DNA from: Bedellia somnulentella
Lineage: Eukaryota > Arthropoda > Insecta > Lepidoptera > Bedelliidae
DNA length: 64,000 nucleotides
Assembly (NCBI GenBank): GCA_963576735.1
Contig: OY755178.1
Location: forward strand, 13,702,001 to 13,766,000
Reading direction: 5' to 3'
The stretch's first letter is position 1; the number at the start of each line of letters is the position of its first letter. Shown here piece after piece: positions 60,001-64,000 of this stretch. Under the pieces are notes generated by a model. That model worked only from the letters and a program-made list of their open reading frames with translations. It was not told where the DNA came from and ran no database searches. The translations under genes were made by a program, and so were the position numbers.

Positions 60001-63000
60001 GCAAAGTTAGTTTTTTTGTGACTTAATAGAAAGTTGCCTAAAAAGGATTTCAGTTGCCGTGTTAAATATTTACCTTAAATTATATTCCATCTCCATCCCA
60101 GGTACAACTATCGAAACATTGCCAATTCCTGCTCCTATCGGTTGGCGCAGCTATGGTAAATGACGCGGCTGCCGAATGTAGAAGTTTGGCAGCGACGTGT
60201 CTAGAAACGTTGCTTCGACGCGTGCACGCAAACCAGCGGAGAGAGATGTTCGATATTGTCGTCACTTTCTTGCAGGATACGCAGGTACTTTTTTAAATAA
60301 ACACTATACGTATACGCAACGCATGTTTTTATGGTTTTAGTTACATATTTTCGATTGTAAATACAGACTTTGCACTATTCAATAGCTAGAATCCCAGGGG
60401 CAGGAGTCGAAATCAGTTGCTTAGTCACTTTCAAAATCAGCGGGTAAATGATAGTTAACGTAGTTTGGCCGCCACGTGTATTGAAACGTTGCTACGTATC
60501 GTGTGCAACTAGCGGAGAGAGTTTTTCAATATAGTCGCCATTTTTTTGCAGGATATATTGTTTTATATGATGTTAATTGTGGTTTTTGAACAGAATTAAT
60601 TAACCATTCAAGAATTTCTAGCCACTTGCAATAGTGGATCGGGAAAATGATACTCAAAGAAAGAATGTTTGTGACAGGTTCATTAAACGAGTCCGTAGAT
60701 GTCCTTAGCTACTCCGAGTGACATCTATGGGAATTGATGGGATTCAGTCCAATTTTATGTTTTCTTCAATAGGACTAAAGTGGTATTTGTTGTGGATTAC
60801 TGCATAAGTAATATCTACTTGTAGTATGAAGAATTCTTAAATTAACTTTATGTCTCTATTTCAGCCCGTACATTTCGAATTAGCTGCACAACTCGGCATC
60901 CGATTTGTAAACGTGGAGCAAGACGAATTTAAGACCCGCCTACCAATAGTATTACCATTGATAAGTGGCAAATTATTAGTATTGAATAATGATGCGTCTG
61001 AAGGCAAATTTGTAAAAATAAATTTGGAGCAAATCGAATCAAAAACGGACGAAGATAAACAGAGAGAGAAAGACCATAGTCTCATTCAGATGTTAAATTT
61101 CGTTGATAAGATTATAACACAATGTCCATCTTGCCTGAGCAATACGAAGTTTTCTGTAGAATTGGATGAAATTGCTCAGCAATGTCAAATATTCTTGGCC
61201 TACCCTCATTCTTGGGTTAGATTACGTGCCGCTAAAATTCTAGGCCAAATAATTGAACAAATAAAGGCTGATGAATTGAACGAAATAGTGACTAATGATA
61301 AAGAAAGTGAGAGAGGTTTTATATATTATGATACAGAGAATGCAATTAGGAGTTTGGTGCTGGATTTGTGTGCGCAGTACACACCTGGAGTGACCAAAGA
61401 AATGGCTGAGCAAGTAAGTCCGAACTCTTGTTGGAAGCACTAAGTTTTTTTTCCTTTAGAGACAGTAAAAATTAAAGTACTATTTTCTAAAATCTTTATT
61501 TCCAAAAAATAATATTACAGTCTTGACAATGAAGTAAAAATTTAAACATAGCAGTATTTTACAATAGTTCTTAATTAATAATACAATTAGTAGTAGTATT
61601 TCCTGTATTTGTTATCTATCTCTCCCTGATTTGAGTTGCTATTGAAAAATATAATATTTCTTATTTCTACAGGTAACAGCGGTGCTATTCCAAATATTGA
61701 AACTAATCCACGCGATGCCATATTTCAAAATGACCAACAGAAATCAAGAGGTGGAAGAAGGTGAAAATCTCAGTAAAATCAATATCCGATGGATTATTTA
61801 CAAAATGAGGAAAGCTATACACGTGGAAGTTGCAAAAGCACCCAATTCGGTTAATATTGTAAGTAGCGTGATTTAGTTATTACACGTTATAGTTTTTTTA
61901 TTGCTGCTATGGATTATTCATTCAAATATCGTTTGGTATATTGATTGATGCGCGTAGTGTCATGCCAGGCTTTGTAGAGAGATTTTTGGATCACGAGTGT
62001 TTCTCTTTGTAGAGAGATTTTTGGATCACGAGTGTTTCTCTTTGTAGAGAGATTTTTGGATCACGAGTGTTTCTCTTTGTAGAGAGATTTTTGGATCACG
62101 AGTGTTTCTCTTTGTAGAGAGATTTTTGGATCACGAGTGTTTCTCTTTGTAGAGAGATTTTTGGATCACGAGTGTTTCTCTTTGTAGAGAGATTTTTGGA
62201 TCACGAGTGTTTCTCTTTGTAGAGAGATTTTTGGATCACGAGTGTTTCTCTTTGTAGAGAGATTTTTGGATCACGAGTGTTTCTCTTTGTAGAGAGATTT
62301 TTGGATCACGAGTGTTTCTCTTTGTAGAGAGATTTTGGGATCATGAGTGTTTCTCTTTGTAGAGAGATTTTGGGATCATGAGTGTTTCTCGGAAAGTAAA
62401 AACGTTGAAGTTAAGGATTCACCAAATCCTTTTCTTAGCTCATACGTTAATTTTTGGAAGATATAGCGTATATACTACTGAATTAAGTGTAACAATAATG
62501 TACATATAATAATAATTTTAGTTAAAAAGAGCGCTATATTGCTATCAATTATCTAGTATCTTCTTCAAATAATTTTCTATTGTGATCGATCCAATTCTTT
62601 GCAGATACATTTGCCACTTTTTTTTTATTCATATTATTTGAAGCTCAAGAATGTCTAAAATAATCTACGCTAATATTATTTCTATTTGTGTGTAGTATTT
62701 ACATAAAAAAAAAATTATACTTTCAGCGTACAGCAATATTGTCAATATGGATGCACATAATAAGCAGTATAGAAGTGGAGGACCTACACAAAATCATAGA
62801 TTTAATAATTTCGGCGGTAGTTCGAGAATTATCGGTCGGAGACGAAACCGCGCCCGCCACTATACCCCAACAGTTGGCAAGAAGAATTGGCAAAAAGTTA
62901 CGAAGGAAAATCGGTGATATAGAGTATGGGAAAATGGCGTCCGAAGCACAGACGAAGTTGAATATTAAGAGGGCGCAAAGGAAAAAGGTTAGTGTTTTTA

Positions 63001-63921
63001 TATATCGACCAAATGATCTACAGTGGACATAACAACGCATCAATTGTTACAAAGGCATAGGTATTAATACCTAGATTTTTTATTGCGTAGAATTCTGACA
63101 GATCATAAGTGTTGCAACTAAAAGAGCATATCCATCATAAATAAAAAAAATACACCCCAGCAATAGAAAATTAAATGCTAGATTTTGTTAATGTTTTTGA
63201 TGAACTCTTATTTTAAACAATAGCCTTAAGGCTAGGCTTAAGTTAATTTAAATAGCTTTTTAAGTTATTTCTCACTAACCCCCGACAGAGGGGTTAGTCC
63301 TCTTGACTAGAATTGACTATAAGACGAATAGCCCACCTGTGCCTTTGCACACAGAAAAAACATTTATTTTCTCTTTCTACTTCCTGCAACTTACTTATAC
63401 AAGATTCTTAGATATATTCGAGCTAACCTCCAAAATTTAAACCAAGCGCCATTTGACCAATCTAATTACATACATACATATACTCACGGCTATATTTCCC
63501 TAGAAGGGGTAGCCAGAGCTAAGGAATCATAAATTCTTCAGCCACTTTTGGAAAGTTGCGTGGGGAAAAGATGGTGAAGTAAAGGTTTTTGGTGATGGGT
63601 CTCCAACCGCATCGCCCAAAAATCCCTTAAAAGCCCCAATACCGTTAGTCGCCTCTTACGTACACCCACCGGAAGAAATGGGGTAGTGTTATTCTATGCC
63701 GACACTACACGGCAATCTAATTAAATACTTCCTTTTAGATCGTTCTCCAAGAGAAAGTTCACAATCCAGAAAAAGCAGCAAAGAGAAAGTTACAGCTCAA
63801 AGAAAAGAAGAAACAATCAAAGAAAGTCAAATTAGAAATGTTACAAGGCAAGCGGCCGCGTCCCAAGAAACGGAAAGCGGCAGATTTTGATGTAGAGGAT
63901 AAATTACTTAATGAGGATTAA
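48081..63921 (+). CDS. Utp20: U3 snoRNP-associated protein UTP20 (14 exons, complete)
   Basis: Giant HEAT-repeat scaffold of the nucleolar small-subunit processome, needed for 18S rRNA maturation. Exons 48081-48125, 48458-48744, 49013-49346, 49596-50819, 51293-54789, 55840-56004, 56229-57276, 57598-57824, 58327-58492, 60102-60284, 60865-61413, 61673-61858, 62727-62987 and 63739-63921 keep frame at every junction and give 2,784 aa; human UTP20 has 2,785. The N-terminus MKGKPNKHKTTNTFR joins FIPFAERINQIDV as in the family. Helical repeats fill the body. An acidic insert lies at about 51955-52045 and another near 54500-54680. The C-terminus is Lys/Arg-rich (KRPRPKKRKAADFD), fitting nucleolar localisation and rRNA contact. 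No polyadenylation signal is seen before the window ends. Confidence 0.95.
54811..55053 (-). mobile_element. SINE-A copy in UTP20 intron 5
   Basis: Flanked by CACTCACTTAAA at 54799-54810 and 55054-55065; diverged subfamily. It starts only 21 bases after the exon 5 donor. Confidence 0.8.
55418..55560. repeat. Relic of the TGACCCG-CAACTTCGT repeat
   Basis: ACTAGTTGACCCGCGCAACT then TCGTTTGCGTT resembles the repeat head at 20574. It is a common arthropod dispersed-repeat signature by my recollection; the class is not established here. Confidence 0.35.
56100..56200 (-). mobile_element. SINE-C relic in UTP20 intron 6
   Basis: CTTCAGGGATATACGGCGTA with the preceding CAGAAATATTAGTACCCCTG recalls SINE-C. 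A comparable relic lies at about 49450-49540 in intron 3. Confidence 0.45.
57374..57446 (+). tRNA. tRNA-related sequence in UTP20 intron 7 (SINE head or pseudogene)
   Basis: The A box TGGCCGAGTGG and B box GGTTCGATCCC are spaced as in a tRNA, but the acceptor ends (ACTTCCG and GAAAGC) pair poorly. A (T)8 run lies about 30 bases downstream. It is probably a tRNA-derived SINE head; Leu/Ser-like A box, no variable arm. Confidence 0.4.
57855..58082 (+). mobile_element. LINE-B fragment with 5' inversion, UTP20 intron 8
   Basis: A minus-oriented LINE-B piece (about 57870-57942, matching the 40465-40530 region) is followed at once by a plus-oriented 3' end (GTATGAAAAGATTGATGGAT at 57957 to a TATG tail at 58082). 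Confidence 0.65.
58493..60101. other. Long UTP20 intron 9
   Basis: 1.6-kb intron. A SINE-A tail-end scrap lies at about 58878-58940. The rest is AT-rich, with a local GC-richer strip at about 59570-59690. No gene. Confidence 0.45.
61971..62390 (+). repeat. 35-bp minisatellite, 12 units, UTP20 intron 12
   Basis: Exactly 420 bp = 12 x 35. The unit starts TTTGTAGAGAGATTTTTGGA and ends TCACGAGTGTTTCTC. Units 1-10 are identical by eye; units 11 and 12 share two changes (GATTTTGGGATCATGAG). The variant units sit at the exon-proximal end, suggesting expansion from the other side. Confidence 0.95.
63469..63712 (-). mobile_element. SINE-A copy next to the last UTP20 acceptor
   Basis: Full copy flanked by CAATCTAATTA at 63458-63468 and 63713-63723. 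Its 5' end lies 26 bases before exon 14, so the acceptor AG (63737-63738) and pyrimidine tract remain outside. Confidence 0.85.
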
Positions 63922-64000
63922 GATTCGAAGAAATACATATTTCACTGTCTCGGGAAGCCGATGAGAACGGTTACTATAGATGGGTCATTATAGAGTCTAT

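Noticed and set aside
61971..62390. CRISPR-like array
   Set aside because: The 35-bp units are directly adjacent with no unique spacers, in an animal intron; it is a minisatellite.

Overview
This is an intron-rich, AT-rich animal nuclear window. It is most likely from an insect, probably a moth or butterfly; that is inferred from the protein sequences, compact introns, BEL/Pao and LINE debris and TATG-tailed SINEs, and no species call is possible. I rebuilt four complete protein-coding genes by joining exons across GT-AG introns. In every case the exon lengths sum to an exact multiple of three, with no internal stop seen.

Layout. Bases 1-14,460 hold no gene I can support: SINE/LINE copies, one Harbinger-type MITE, two weak Ala-rich terminal-exon candidates and two CpG-rich patches. 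Bases 14,461-20,577 are a nested repeat: a broken CR1/Jockey-like LINE split by a 4.1-kb insertion (16,268-20,377) with a 13-bp target duplication. The insertion has large inverted arms made of 315-bp units, each carrying a tRNA-like gene and a predicted three-way-junction RNA, around BEL/Pao debris. A compact relative lies at 43,510-43,785.

Genes. TSEN54 (tRNA splicing endonuclease subunit, +, 21,849-27,528) converges on a heparan sulfate 3-O-sulfotransferase (-, 31,212-36,798). The sulfotransferase is divergent from an INO80F/TFPT-like plus HMG-box chromatin protein (+, 37,641-40,168). That gene converges on glyoxalase II/HAGH (-, 42,994-47,158), which is divergent from UTP20 (+, 48,081-63,921; 2,784 aa in 14 exons). 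The genes share no pathway, although TSEN54 and UTP20 both act in RNA maturation in the nucleus or nucleolus. This is an ordinary eukaryotic gene neighbourhood.

Mobile DNA fills introns and intergenic space. A SINE family (SINE-A), an RTE-like LINE (LINE-B) and a second SINE (SINE-C) share a 3' module: a short C-rich/G-rich hairpin, then a GGCGTGA-like motif and a simple-repeat tail. They therefore probably share one reverse transcriptase. Other items are a THAP-encoding mini-transposon with an 8-bp target duplication, several hairpin MITEs, a 1.06-kb inverted-repeat element in a sulfotransferase intron, and a twelve-unit, 35-bp minisatellite in a UTP20 intron.
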